From: an uncultured Prochlorococcus sp. | Lineage (GTDB): Bacteria; Cyanobacteriota; Cyanobacteriia; PCC-6307; Cyanobiaceae | DNA: 60,004 bases | Assembly: GCA_902634795.1 (NCBI GenBank) | Contig: CACPLK010000004.1 | Location: forward strand, 1-60,004 | Direction of reading: 5' to 3' | Part shown: positions 52,746 to 60,004 of the stretch, piece after piece | Layout: every line of letters starts with the position of its first letter | How positions within the stretch are numbered: the first letter of the stretch is position 1 | Position numbers and translations under genes: made by a program | The notes under the pieces: model-generated | Seen by the model: the letters and a program-made list of their open reading frames with translations, nothing else | Told to the model about the DNA's origin: nothing | Databases searched by the model: none

Positions 52746-53186
52746 TTGACCCCTTCCTCTAATTGTTACGAATTGCTCGGTGTTTCTAACTCTGCCAATA
52801 ACGCAGAGCTTAGAAAAGCTTTTCGTCGATTAAGTAAGCAACTTCATCCGGATACGACATCTTTGCCAAGTGATGAAGCGACAAGGCAATTTCAAAATGT
52901 ATGTGAGGCTTATGATTTACTAAGTGATCCTGTCTTAAGGGCAAACTACGACTTATTTATAGAAAAAGAAAATAATCTTATAAGTCAGAAACAAGAACCT
53001 TATTTAAAGAATATACAACCTGTACAATTTTCTAAATCGATAGGAATAAGGCGACCTTTATCAGGAGGAGAACTGTTTTCACTTTTTCTTTTAATCACCT
53101 CTATTTTCTTGAGCCTGGCTTTAGGAGTGTTTATTGCTTTTTTTAGAGGTGGAAACTTGAATTTTACTCCAAGTTGGTTGATGTAA
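52746..53186 (+). CDS. J-domain membrane protein
   Basis: 146 residues, TTG start. The J-domain occupies residues 1-70 (YELLGVSNSANNAELRKAFR, QLHPDTT with HPD intact, NVCEAYDLLSDPVLRANYD). A C-terminal membrane helix follows (LFSLFLLITSIFLSLALGVF, about 111-132). It should recruit DnaK to a membrane. Cyanobacteria have several such proteins. Confidence 0.88.
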   Translation: MTPSSNCYELLGVSNSANNAELRKAFRRLSKQLHPDTTSLPSDEATRQFQNVCEAYDLLSDPVLRANYDLFIEKENNLISQKQEPYLKNIQPVQFSKSIGIRRPLSGGELFSLFLLITSIFLSLALGVFIAFFRGGNLNFTPSWLM

Positions 53187-53245
53187 GTTTAATTGCAGAA
53201 ATAATTTTATAGATAAGTGCTCAGAATATTTGGTAAAAAAAATTT

Positions 53246-54547
53246 TTAGGATAGAGAATTTAAGCCTTCTTGGATTCCAAAATAGCATTTTTCTAGTTCT
53301 TCATCTGTGATACACAGTGGTGGCATTAGATAAACTACGTCTCCTAATGGCCTAATGAAAACACCAACTCTCAATGCACTTGCTTTCATAACTTTCCCAA
53401 CGGAACTTAAATACCCTTTTTTACCTTTTACTTTGATATTAAAAGCAGCAATGGTTCCAGTAATTCTTGGATATTCAATTTTTGGATCTTTAACTATTTT
53501 TTCTAGATGAGGTAGATGACGTGACTCGAAATCCAAATATTTTTGAGGGGCGTTTTCTAAAAGATCTAAGCTGGCATTGGCAGCTGCGCAACCTAAGGGG
53601 TTAGCAGTGAAACTATGACCGTGCCAGAAAGTTTGCTTGGGATCGTCCCCAAGGAAACCTTCAGAAATCGTTTTGCTGGACATAGTAACTCCCATCGGAA
53701 GGAATCCACCGGTTAATCCTTTTGAGAGTGATATAAGATCTGGCTTTAATCCTGCTCTTTGAAAAGCGAATAGTTCTCCACACCTTCCAAAGCCAGTTAA
53801 GACTTCATCTGTGATCAGTAAAGAATTAGCCTGGCGAATTCTTTTTTCGACTTCTACTAAAAATTCTGAACGAACCATTCGCATCCCTCCAGCCCCTTGC
53901 ACTAATGGCTCAAGAATTACTGCAATAGTTGGCTTCTTTAGGAGGTGATCAAGAGTTTCTAAAACCTCCTTTTCGCGTCCTTCAAAATCTTCATCGCCCC
54001 ACCATGTTTCAGGCCAAGGGACTCTGCTAACAGGAAATAGCATTTGATCAAAAGGCTCACTAAATATATTTCGTTCGCCTACTGCCATTGCTCCAAATGT
54101 ATCTCCATGGTAGGCACCTTCGAATGCAATGATTTGAGATCTATTATCACCTTTATTTTTCCACCATTGACGAGCCATTTTTAAAGCTACTTCTACTGCT
54201 GTAGAGCCATTGTCTGAAAAGAATAACTTTTCTAGACCTGTTAATTTACTTAGTCGATTGGCTAATAGCTCAGCTTGAGGATGAGTAAAATCTGCAAAGA
54301 TAATTTGTTCTAATTGCTCTGCTTGAGTTGCGATAGCTTTAGCAATATATTCATTTGCATGACCATGAAGAGTGACCCACCAGCTACTTATACCATCGAT
54401 TATTGGATCTCTGTCTTTAGGGAGTAAAAGGGCCCCTTTGGCTTTTTCAACCAATAATTGAGGCTTAGAGGATAAAAGTTGTGTGAATGGTGGCCATATA
54501 TGAGGATTCTGAATAGTTTGATTAGAATTTTCTTTCTCATTCATCAA
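53246..54547 (-). CDS. bioA: Adenosylmethionine-8-amino-7-oxononanoate aminotransferase
   Basis: 433 residues, PLP enzyme of biotin synthesis (converts KAPA to DAPA). Family features: HIWPPFTQL, DGISSWWVTLHGHAN, FSDNGSTAVEVALKMARQWW, GDTFGAMAVG and the PLP lysine in LSKGLTGGFLPMGV. Last gene of the biotin operon, 75 bases after bioD. Some cyanobacteria use BioU at this step instead of BioA. Confidence 0.96.
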   Translation of the reverse strand: MMNEKENSNQTIQNPHIWPPFTQLLSSKPQLLVEKAKGALLLPKDRDPIIDGISSWWVTLHGHANEYIAKAIATQAEQLEQIIFADFTHPQAELLANRLSKLTGLEKLFFSDNGSTAVEVALKMARQWWKNKGDNRSQIIAFEGAYHGDTFGAMAVGERNIFSEPFDQMLFPVSRVPWPETWWGDEDFEGREKEVLETLDHLLKKPTIAVILEPLVQGAGGMRMVRSEFLVEVEKRIRQANSLLITDEVLTGFGRCGELFAFQRAGLKPDLISLSKGLTGGFLPMGVTMSSKTISEGFLGDDPKQTFWHGHSFTANPLGCAAANASLDLLENAPQKYLDFESRHLPHLEKIVKDPKIEYPRITGTIAAFNIKVKGKKGYLSSVGKVMKASALRVGVFIRPLGDVVYLMPPLCITDEELEKCYFGIQEGLNSLS

Positions 54548-54622
54548 ATTTAGTTTTCCCTCTTATTTCATTAAACTTGATTGAAGTCAAAATAATCTTT
54601 TGATTAAGAAAAAAATAAAATT

Positions 54623-55273
54623 TTAATTTCGCAGGTATTTTTTTAGCTTTTGATCTAATTGCTGTTTATTCCACTCTTGTGAAAGAACTTTTGCGTTGAC
54701 TTCGTCAAAGATAGGAAGGTTTGCAAGAATTTGAGTATCTCCAAATTGTTCTAGGGTCCTCGGATTGTCTTTGTGTGGAGGGCCGTTTAATACTATCCCT
54801 AAAACATCTAAATTTCTATGTTGCAAGGCTTCTAGACTTAATAAAGTGTGATTGAGAGTGCCAAGACCGGTTCTGGCTACAAGAATTATTGGTGCTCCCC
54901 AAACCTTTAATTGGTCTATTTGTAGCCAATCCCGATTTAAAGGAACCATTAATCCACCTGCAGTCTCGATGACTATTAATTCATCTAAGTCAGGTAATTT
55001 TAAATTGCTTGGTTCAATAAAACTAGACTCTTGTTCAGCAGCCCAATGTGGAGAGACAGGAGCCTTGAATTTATATCGTTCAGAAAGATAGCGGTTGGGT
55101 TCAAGATTTAAGAGATTACAAACAGTTTTGGTATCTGTACCTTCCTCAGTTCCACTTTGAATGGGTTTCCAGTAGATACCTTTAAGACCTTGGACGAAAA
55201 AACTACTAACTATCGTTTTACCTACATCTGTATCTGTACCACAAATAATAATTTTTTTTTTGAAAGCACTCAT
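54623..55273 (-). CDS. bioD: Dethiobiotin synthetase
   Basis: 216 residues. Forms the ureido ring of dethiobiotin using ATP and CO2. P-loop GTDTDVGKT (residues 12-20), YWKPIQSGTEEGTD and VIETAGGLMVPLN are typical. It overlaps bioC by four bases (ATGA). Confidence 0.95.
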   Translation of the reverse strand: MSAFKKKIIICGTDTDVGKTIVSSFFVQGLKGIYWKPIQSGTEEGTDTKTVCNLLNLEPNRYLSERYKFKAPVSPHWAAEQESSFIEPSNLKLPDLDELIVIETAGGLMVPLNRDWLQIDQLKVWGAPIILVARTGLGTLNHTLLSLEALQHRNLDVLGIVLNGPPHKDNPRTLEQFGDTQILANLPIFDEVNAKVLSQEWNKQQLDQKLKKYLRN

Positions 55274-56031
55274 CGCTTAATTAATAAAAAATGAATTGAC
55301 CAACTAAGACTTACTTGTTTATCCTTGTTGGAAAATGGCCAAAAAGACAATAGATGTCGCCAATCTGAAACACTTAATTGTTCCTTCTGACTACTTTGTG
55401 CTCCGACCTTGACCATCGGTTTTAATAAAGAAGTCGCCTTCTTCGCTGTTTGTTTAATAACTTCAATTTTATTATATAAAATACTTTGTTTCGGAACGAC
55501 TCTAATTAGTGAGTCATATGATGGTAAATCAAGAGCCGTACATGTTAAATTTGCCTTTTCTGCAGCTTCATACCATTCGGGAAAACTCCCCTTGATTGGG
55601 ATTGCTAAAGCAATCCATCCATCTAAACTTAAAGAATTTAACCATTCCTTAAGTTTTTTTTGTGGATTATCGAGCCAATGTAAAACAAAACTTGAAGCTA
55701 ATAAATTTGGTTTTTCAGACCACTTAGGTAACCCATTATTTAAATCCCAAAGTTGTTTAACACTTTTGTCTGAATGTTGATCAATCATCTTTTTAGAATT
55801 ATCCAATCTCACTACATATTGGTTTGGATGTAGATCTTCTAATGATTTAGCGAGTAGTCCAGTGCCAGTGCCAAGATCAACCCATAGTCCATGTTTAATT
55901 GAATGATGAGAACATATTTTTGCAAGTTTTAAAGCAGTACTTTTTTGAATTGAGGCTGATTCGTTATAACTTAATGCAGCCTCGTTAAAGTTTCTATTAA
56001 CTTGGCTAGACCATATTTTGTCCATGATCAA
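55270..56031 (-). CDS. bioC: Malonyl-ACP methyltransferase BioC
   Basis: 253 residues (or 251 from the ATG at 56025). Methylates malonyl-ACP so that fatty-acid synthesis can build pimelate. SAM motif WVDLGTGTGLLAKSLEDL, then LLASSFVLHWLDNPQKKLKE, fit BioC. It overlaps the esterase gene upstream by 26 bases and bioD by four. Confidence 0.9.
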   Translation of the reverse strand: MIMDKIWSSQVNRNFNEAALSYNESASIQKSTALKLAKICSHHSIKHGLWVDLGTGTGLLAKSLEDLHPNQYVVRLDNSKKMIDQHSDKSVKQLWDLNNGLPKWSEKPNLLASSFVLHWLDNPQKKLKEWLNSLSLDGWIALAIPIKGSFPEWYEAAEKANLTCTALDLPSYDSLIRVVPKQSILYNKIEVIKQTAKKATSLLKPMVKVGAQSSQKEQLSVSDWRHLLSFWPFSNKDKQVSLSWSIHFLLIKR

Positions 56032-56734
56032 ATTCTAGCCAGTGTTTGACTTTTTTGATATTTTTAATTTTTGTGATGGAATGCCCATCGTCTTGAAGGT
56101 TGATTGTTGTGGGTACGGTCTCTAAGTGGTTTATTAAATCTTCAGCTAGTTTTTCCTTCGTTTGCTTAGCTAAAATATAGTCTTGTTCACTGTTAACAAT
56201 GAGCACTTTAGTGGAACTCTTTAAGCCAATAGGAAGAGAATCAGAGTTCATAAGAAGTTCTAAATCATTCTTTAGTTTCAATCTTCCTGAATCTGATATA
56301 TGAAGGAGATTTGATTCGGATGACTTAACATCTATGTGATTTGGTTTATAAGCTTTTATATGAAATTTTCTTAACATAGCTGCTTCATTAGGTGTATTAA
56401 TTGCATTCATCATCGTGTTGAGGGCCAGTTTTATAGGGCGATTCTCTTTGCTAATTGGAATAAAACGACTAAAACTATTGATTAATACAACATGAGTAGC
56501 TGAGTGTAAAACTTCATTATCTATCAAATGTGAACCAAGAGAGTGACATATAGCAACTCTTTTAAGTTCGAATTGATTTGAGTTCTGATTCCATGTGGGT
56601 GTATGAGGACTTATCTCTTTATATCCGCGTTCAGAAGTTTGCCATTCCCAATCACAACTTTTAAATATCTTTTTCCAATTTAACCATTGCTGACTATCAC
56701 CAGCCCAGCCATGCATGGCAATTATTTCTTTCAT
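56006..56734 (-). CDS. bioK: Alpha/beta-hydrolase, probable pimeloyl-ACP methyl ester esterase (BioK-type)
   Basis: 242 residues. Removes the methyl group of pimeloyl-ACP methyl ester, ending the BioC-started pathway. N-terminus EIIAMHGWAGDSQQW has the oxyanion HGW; the nucleophile elbow is ICHSLGSH (Cys rather than Gly in the first position of G-x-S-x-G); NSEQDYIL offers the Asp and DGHSIT the His. It overlaps bioF by four bases and bioC by 26. Picocyanobacteria use an esterase termed BioK in place of E. coli BioH; the symbol rests on operon position and triad. Confidence 0.78.
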   Translation of the reverse strand: MKEIIAMHGWAGDSQQWLNWKKIFKSCDWEWQTSERGYKEISPHTPTWNQNSNQFELKRVAICHSLGSHLIDNEVLHSATHVVLINSFSRFIPISKENRPIKLALNTMMNAINTPNEAAMLRKFHIKAYKPNHIDVKSSESNLLHISDSGRLKLKNDLELLMNSDSLPIGLKSSTKVLIVNSEQDYILAKQTKEKLAEDLINHLETVPTTINLQDDGHSITKIKNIKKVKHWLEFDHGQNMV

Positions 56735-57873
56735 TTGTTTTTAAGAACTTCGATAAGTCTTTCGAAGGCCTGAACGGGAGTATTTCGCCTGATCACTAAC
56801 CTGAGTCTAGATTTACCTTCAGGAACAGTTGGTGGACGGATCGCAACAGTTAGAAGGCGTTGTGCCTCCAGTCTCTTCTGATAATCCATGGCTAATTCGT
56901 CTGAACCAAGAATTATGGAGATTATTGGACCTCCCCCAACAGGCCGTTGCCACCCAATTTGAGTCAATCTGTCTCTTAAAGCTATTGATTTCTCTTTTAG
57001 TTCGCTACCCCAGTTAGGGTTACTTGCAATTAGATTTAACGCGGCTAATGCACTTGCACAAAGTGGAGGAGCTAAAGCCGTTGTATAGCGAAATGCTCCA
57101 CAGTTTTGTATTAAATTTTCTCCTGTTTTCTTGTCTGTTGCTAGAAATGCCCCCCCACTTCCAAATGCTTTTCCGAAGGTCCCACTGATAATTGATATTG
57201 GTTCTTTGATTCCAAAAGATTCTCCTCTTCCTTCTGGACCCATAACGCCAAAAGCATGAGCTTCGTCAATCAATAACTTTGAATCATACTTAATGCATAG
57301 CTTTGAAATTTCTTTTATGGGTGCTGTTGTACCCTCCATACTAAAAAGGCTTTCAGTAATTACTAAAGGTTGTTTTTGATGATTGCTTTGTCTGGATTTT
57401 TTTAAAAGTCTTTCTAGTTCAGACAAATTATTGTGCTTAAATCTAATGAGCTTTGCTCCACTCGCTTTGACCCCAACTAGCAGAGAATGATGTATTAGAC
57501 GATCACAAATGACAGGAGTGTGACGATCAGTGAGTGCTAAAACTGCAGCCAGATTAGCCTGAAAACCACTCGGGTAAATTAGGACAATCTCACGATTAAG
57601 CCATTGGGCAAGCTTCGTTTCAAGTCTTCGATGAATATTTCTACTACCAGTAATAAATCTTGATCCACCAGAACCAACCCCATCAGTTTCTAAGGTTTGT
57701 CTGGCTGCCTCAATTAATAATGGATGTCTTGCCAGATCTAGATAGTCATTACTCGCTAGGTCAATTAATGTGATTTGATTTTGATTTTCATCTACACCAA
57801 TCAACTCTGATGATCTTTTTCCTGGAACCCAAGTCCTCAATTGACGAATTCTAGAGTTAGGGATTGCAGTCAT
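56731..57873 (-). CDS. bioF: 8-amino-7-oxononanoate synthase
   Basis: 380 residues, PLP enzyme joining pimeloyl-ACP and alanine. LASNDYLDLARHPLL, GSGGSRFITGSRNIHRRLE, LLIDEAHAFGVMGPEGRG and the lysine in SGTFGKAFGSGGAF are diagnostic. First gene of the leftward operon bioF-bioK-bioC-bioD-bioA, a full route from malonyl-ACP to dethiobiotin. Confidence 0.96.
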   Translation of the reverse strand: MTAIPNSRIRQLRTWVPGKRSSELIGVDENQNQITLIDLASNDYLDLARHPLLIEAARQTLETDGVGSGGSRFITGSRNIHRRLETKLAQWLNREIVLIYPSGFQANLAAVLALTDRHTPVICDRLIHHSLLVGVKASGAKLIRFKHNNLSELERLLKKSRQSNHQKQPLVITESLFSMEGTTAPIKEISKLCIKYDSKLLIDEAHAFGVMGPEGRGESFGIKEPISIISGTFGKAFGSGGAFLATDKKTGENLIQNCGAFRYTTALAPPLCASALAALNLIASNPNWGSELKEKSIALRDRLTQIGWQRPVGGGPIISIILGSDELAMDYQKRLEAQRLLTVAIRPPTVPEGKSRLRLVIRRNTPVQAFERLIEVLKNK

Positions 57874-57999
57874 GTTGTTATTTTGCTTTCTATATTTAAA
57901 GATTTGGGTGTTGGCTTAACATTTTTTTGGGTTCTTGATTTTATTATGTATCCACATCAAAAATTACGTGGTCATAGAATATTCACCTAGGATTTAGTA

Positions 58000-60004
58000 A
58001 TGACTTCATCAGAAAGAGATACGTCTGAGAACGAAATCCTCCAAAACAATTTAAATCCAAAGGAAATCTTTCCTTTTGCATTGGATGAGTTTCAACTTAA
58101 AGCAATTGACTCACTCAATCAAGGGCATTCTGTAGTTGTGAGTGCTCCTACGGGATCAGGAAAAACCTTAATAGGGGAGTATGCAATTTATAGAGCCATT
58201 TCTCACGGGAATAAGGTGTTTTATACAACCCCCTTAAAAGCTTTATCTAACCAAAAGCTCCGGGACTTTAGGAATCAATTTGGTTCAAGCAATGTAGGTC
58301 TTTTAACAGGTGATTTAAGCCTGAATAGAGAGGCTTCGATTCTTGTTATGACTACTGAAATTTTTAGAAATATGCTTTATGCAGCAGCAGATAGAAATGA
58401 TGATCCTTTACTTGATATAGAAACTGTTGTTCTTGATGAATGTCATTATATGAATGATGCTCATAGAGGGACAGTGTGGGAGGAATCAATTATTCATTGT
58501 CCTAAATCCGTTCAGTTCGTTGCTCTATCGGCAACCGTTGCCAATGCAGGTCAATTAACTGACTGGATTGAGCAAGTTCACGGACCTACTGATTTGATAT
58601 CTAGTGATTTAAGGCCAGTCCCCCTGGAATTCAATTTTTGTAGTGCTAAAGGACTTCATCCCTTACTCAATGAAAAAGGAACTGGATTACATCCAAACTG
58701 TAAGATTTGGCGCCCAACTAAATCACATAAGAAGAGAGGCCGTTTATCCAAGCCTACTCAACCTGATTCTCCATCACTGGGCTTTGTGATATCGAAGTTG
58801 GCAGAAAGAAACATGTTACCCGCTATTTATTTTATATTTAGTCGTCGTGGTTGTGATAAGGCTGTGAAAACAATAGCTAGTACTTCTTTAGTGAACCAAG
58901 AAGAAAAAGAATCAATTCAAGATCGATTTGAAAAATATACAATTTTAAATTCAGAAGGTTTGAGAGATGATTTACATATAAAAGCTTTATTTAATGGGAT
59001 CGCATCTCATCATGCAGGAGTTCTTCCTGCATGGAAGGAGTTAATTGAGGAATTGTTTCAAGAGGGATTGATAAAGGTTGTTTTCGCAACTGAAACCTTA
59101 GCCGCAGGAATCAATATGCCTGCGAGAAGCACAATTATATCTACTTTGTCAAAGAGATCAGATAATGGACATCGTCAATTAATGGGTAGTGAATTCTTAC
59201 AAATGGCTGGTAGAGCTGGGAGAAGAGGTCTTGACTCTAGAGGCTATGTGGTCACTGTACAAACTCGATTCGAAGGGGTTCGAGAATCTGGTCAATTAGC
59301 TACCAGCCCAGCCGATCCATTGATAAGTCAATTCACACCCAGCTATGGCATGGTATTGAATCTATTGCAGCGTTATGACTTAGACAAATCAAAAGAATTG
59401 ATAGAGAGAAGCTTTAGTAGATACTTGGCGAGCTTGGATTTGGTTGAAGAAGAAGAGGAGTTATCTAGATTAAAAGAGGAGTTTAAAGATTATAAAACAT
59501 TTTCAGAAGACATACCATGGTCAGATTTTGAAAGATATGAAAAAATTAGAAGTCATCTAAAGGAAGAAAGAAGACTATTAAAAATCCTCCAAAAACAATC
59601 AGCAGAAACCTTGTCTAATGAATTGATCTTAGCCTTAGAATTTGCAAATACCGGAACCCTCATAAGTCTGAAGACATCTCAGTTACGAGGAAAAGTTACA
59701 CCTGCAGTCATTGTTCAAAAAATACAAAAAGGAGATAGACAATCTCAATTGTTATGCTTAACAGATGAAAATATTTGGATACTTATTGCTTGTAAGGAAG
59801 TTGTTAGTCTTTATGCTGAATTAACTTGCTTAGATGTATCACATCTTACAACTCCTGAAATTAGTAGATTAGGTGAAATACATCATGGGGATTTACTAAG
59901 TAATGAAATAGCTTTAATAATTTCAAAATTGGCTAAGAAAAATGATATGAGAACGGCACAATATGATCTTGCTAGTGAAGTTTTATCTCAAGCTAAATTA
60001 GTTA
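58000..60004 (+). CDS. Ski2-like DEAD/H-box RNA helicase (3' end outside window)
   Basis: About 668 codons seen, ATG at 58000, open at the right edge. Motif I APTGSGKTLIGEYA, motif Ia TTPLKALSNQK, motif II DECH in VVLDECHYMNDAHRG, motif III LSATVAN, the IFSRRGCDKAV helicase-C start, ASHHAGVLPAWKELIEELF, and motif VI QMAGRAGRRGLDSRGYV. These match the Ski2/Mtr4 family, whose cyanobacterial and plastid members handle rRNA and mRNA processing. Head-to-head with bioF across a 126-base spacer. Confidence 0.93.
   Translation, partial: MTSSERDTSENEILQNNLNPKEIFPFALDEFQLKAIDSLNQGHSVVVSAPTGSGKTLIGEYAIYRAISHGNKVFYTTPLKALSNQKLRDFRNQFGSSNVGLLTGDLSLNREASILVMTTEIFRNMLYAAADRNDDPLLDIETVVLDECHYMNDAHRGTVWEESIIHCPKSVQFVALSATVANAGQLTDWIEQVHGPTDLISSDLRPVPLEFNFCSAKGLHPLLNEKGTGLHPNCKIWRPTKSHKKRGRLSKPTQPDSPSLGFVISKLAERNMLPAIYFIFSRRGCDKAVKTIASTSLVNQEEKESIQDRFEKYTILNSEGLRDDLHIKALFNGIASHHAGVLPAWKELIEELFQEGLIKVVFATETLAAGINMPARSTIISTLSKRSDNGHRQLMGSEFLQMAGRAGRRGLDSRGYVVTVQTRFEGVRESGQLATSPADPLISQFTPSYGMVLNLLQRYDLDKSKELIERSFSRYLASLDLVEEEEELSRLKEEFKDYKTFSEDIPWSDFERYEKIRSHLKEERRLLKILQKQSAETLSNELILALEFANTGTLISLKTSQLRGKVTPAVIVQKIQKGDRQSQLLCLTDENIWILIACKEVVSLYAELTCLDVSHLTTPEISRLGEIHHGDLLSNEIALIISKLAKKNDMRTAQYDLASEVLSQAKLV

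Noticed and set aside
53187-53245. Terminator between the J-domain gene and bioA
   Set aside because: There is an A-run and T-run but no convincing stem.

Overview
The window looks like a piece of a Prochlorococcus (or closely related marine alpha-cyanobacterial) chromosome. The DNA is AT-rich and compact. RNA polymerase beta-prime is split into rpoC1 and rpoC2, tiny high-light-inducible (Hli) genes sit between housekeeping genes, and several proteins belong to cyanobacterial families (DUF3721, Ycf35/DUF1257, DUF2997, DUF3493, the UrtABCDE urea transporter). The urease and urea-transporter genes are consistent with an oligotrophic strain that uses urea. The strain-level assignment is inference, and no search was run.

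Layout. (1) 1-10.4 kb, urea use: ureC (cut by the window start), ureB, ureA and ureD run leftward; ureE, ureF and ureG run rightward; then urtA-urtE, with a perfect NtcA-type palindrome upstream of urtA and a strong hairpin between urtA and urtB. (2) 10.4-14.2 kb, a loose stretch of small or lineage-specific genes: a zinc-ribbon miniprotein, a 36-residue Hli-like peptide, a cupin, several 36-77 residue proteins, a 2-oxoglutarate/Fe(II) oxygenase, and a pair of adjacent hairpins that may be a small RNA. (3) 14.2-23.8 kb, the most unusual region, a zinc-homeostasis cluster. A leftward operon carries a ZnuA-type binding protein, a 105-residue unknown protein, a COG0523 metallochaperone GTPase and a WD40 propeller. 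Divergent from it are znuC, zur (leftward) and znuB. They are followed by a ribbon-helix-helix protein with a palindromic upstream site, two DUF3721 proteins, and an outer-membrane porin with a His-rich N-terminus. ZnuA and the COG0523 protein carry the same roughly 105-residue inserted domain, which is the best candidate here for something not yet described. (4) 23.8-35.8 kb, housekeeping: folE, tRNA-Thr, a DUF3493 protein, the rimP-nusA-ylxR-infB operon, an HtrA protease, rpiA, hisD, rpsT and tatD. (5) 36-46.8 kb: rpoB-rpoC1-rpoC2, an Hli gene and rlmN. (6) 46.8-53.2 kb: a sodium:solute symporter, a HEAT-repeat protein, the DUF2997/Ycf35/ferredoxin group, an aldo/keto reductase, rsmG and a J-domain membrane protein. 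(7) 53.2-57.9 kb: a complete biotin operon, bioF-esterase-bioC-bioD-bioA. (8) A Ski2-like helicase runs off the right edge.

How the genes work together. Urea enters through UrtABCDE and is split by UreABC, whose nickel centre is loaded by UreDEFG; global nitrogen control by NtcA is indicated by the promoter site. The zinc cluster reads as a complete import route: a porin in the outer membrane, His-rich periplasmic or lipid-anchored binders, ZnuABC at the inner membrane, and COG0523 plus WD40 for intracellular allocation, with Zur as sensor. No CRISPR array, insertion sequence, integrase or prophage was seen.
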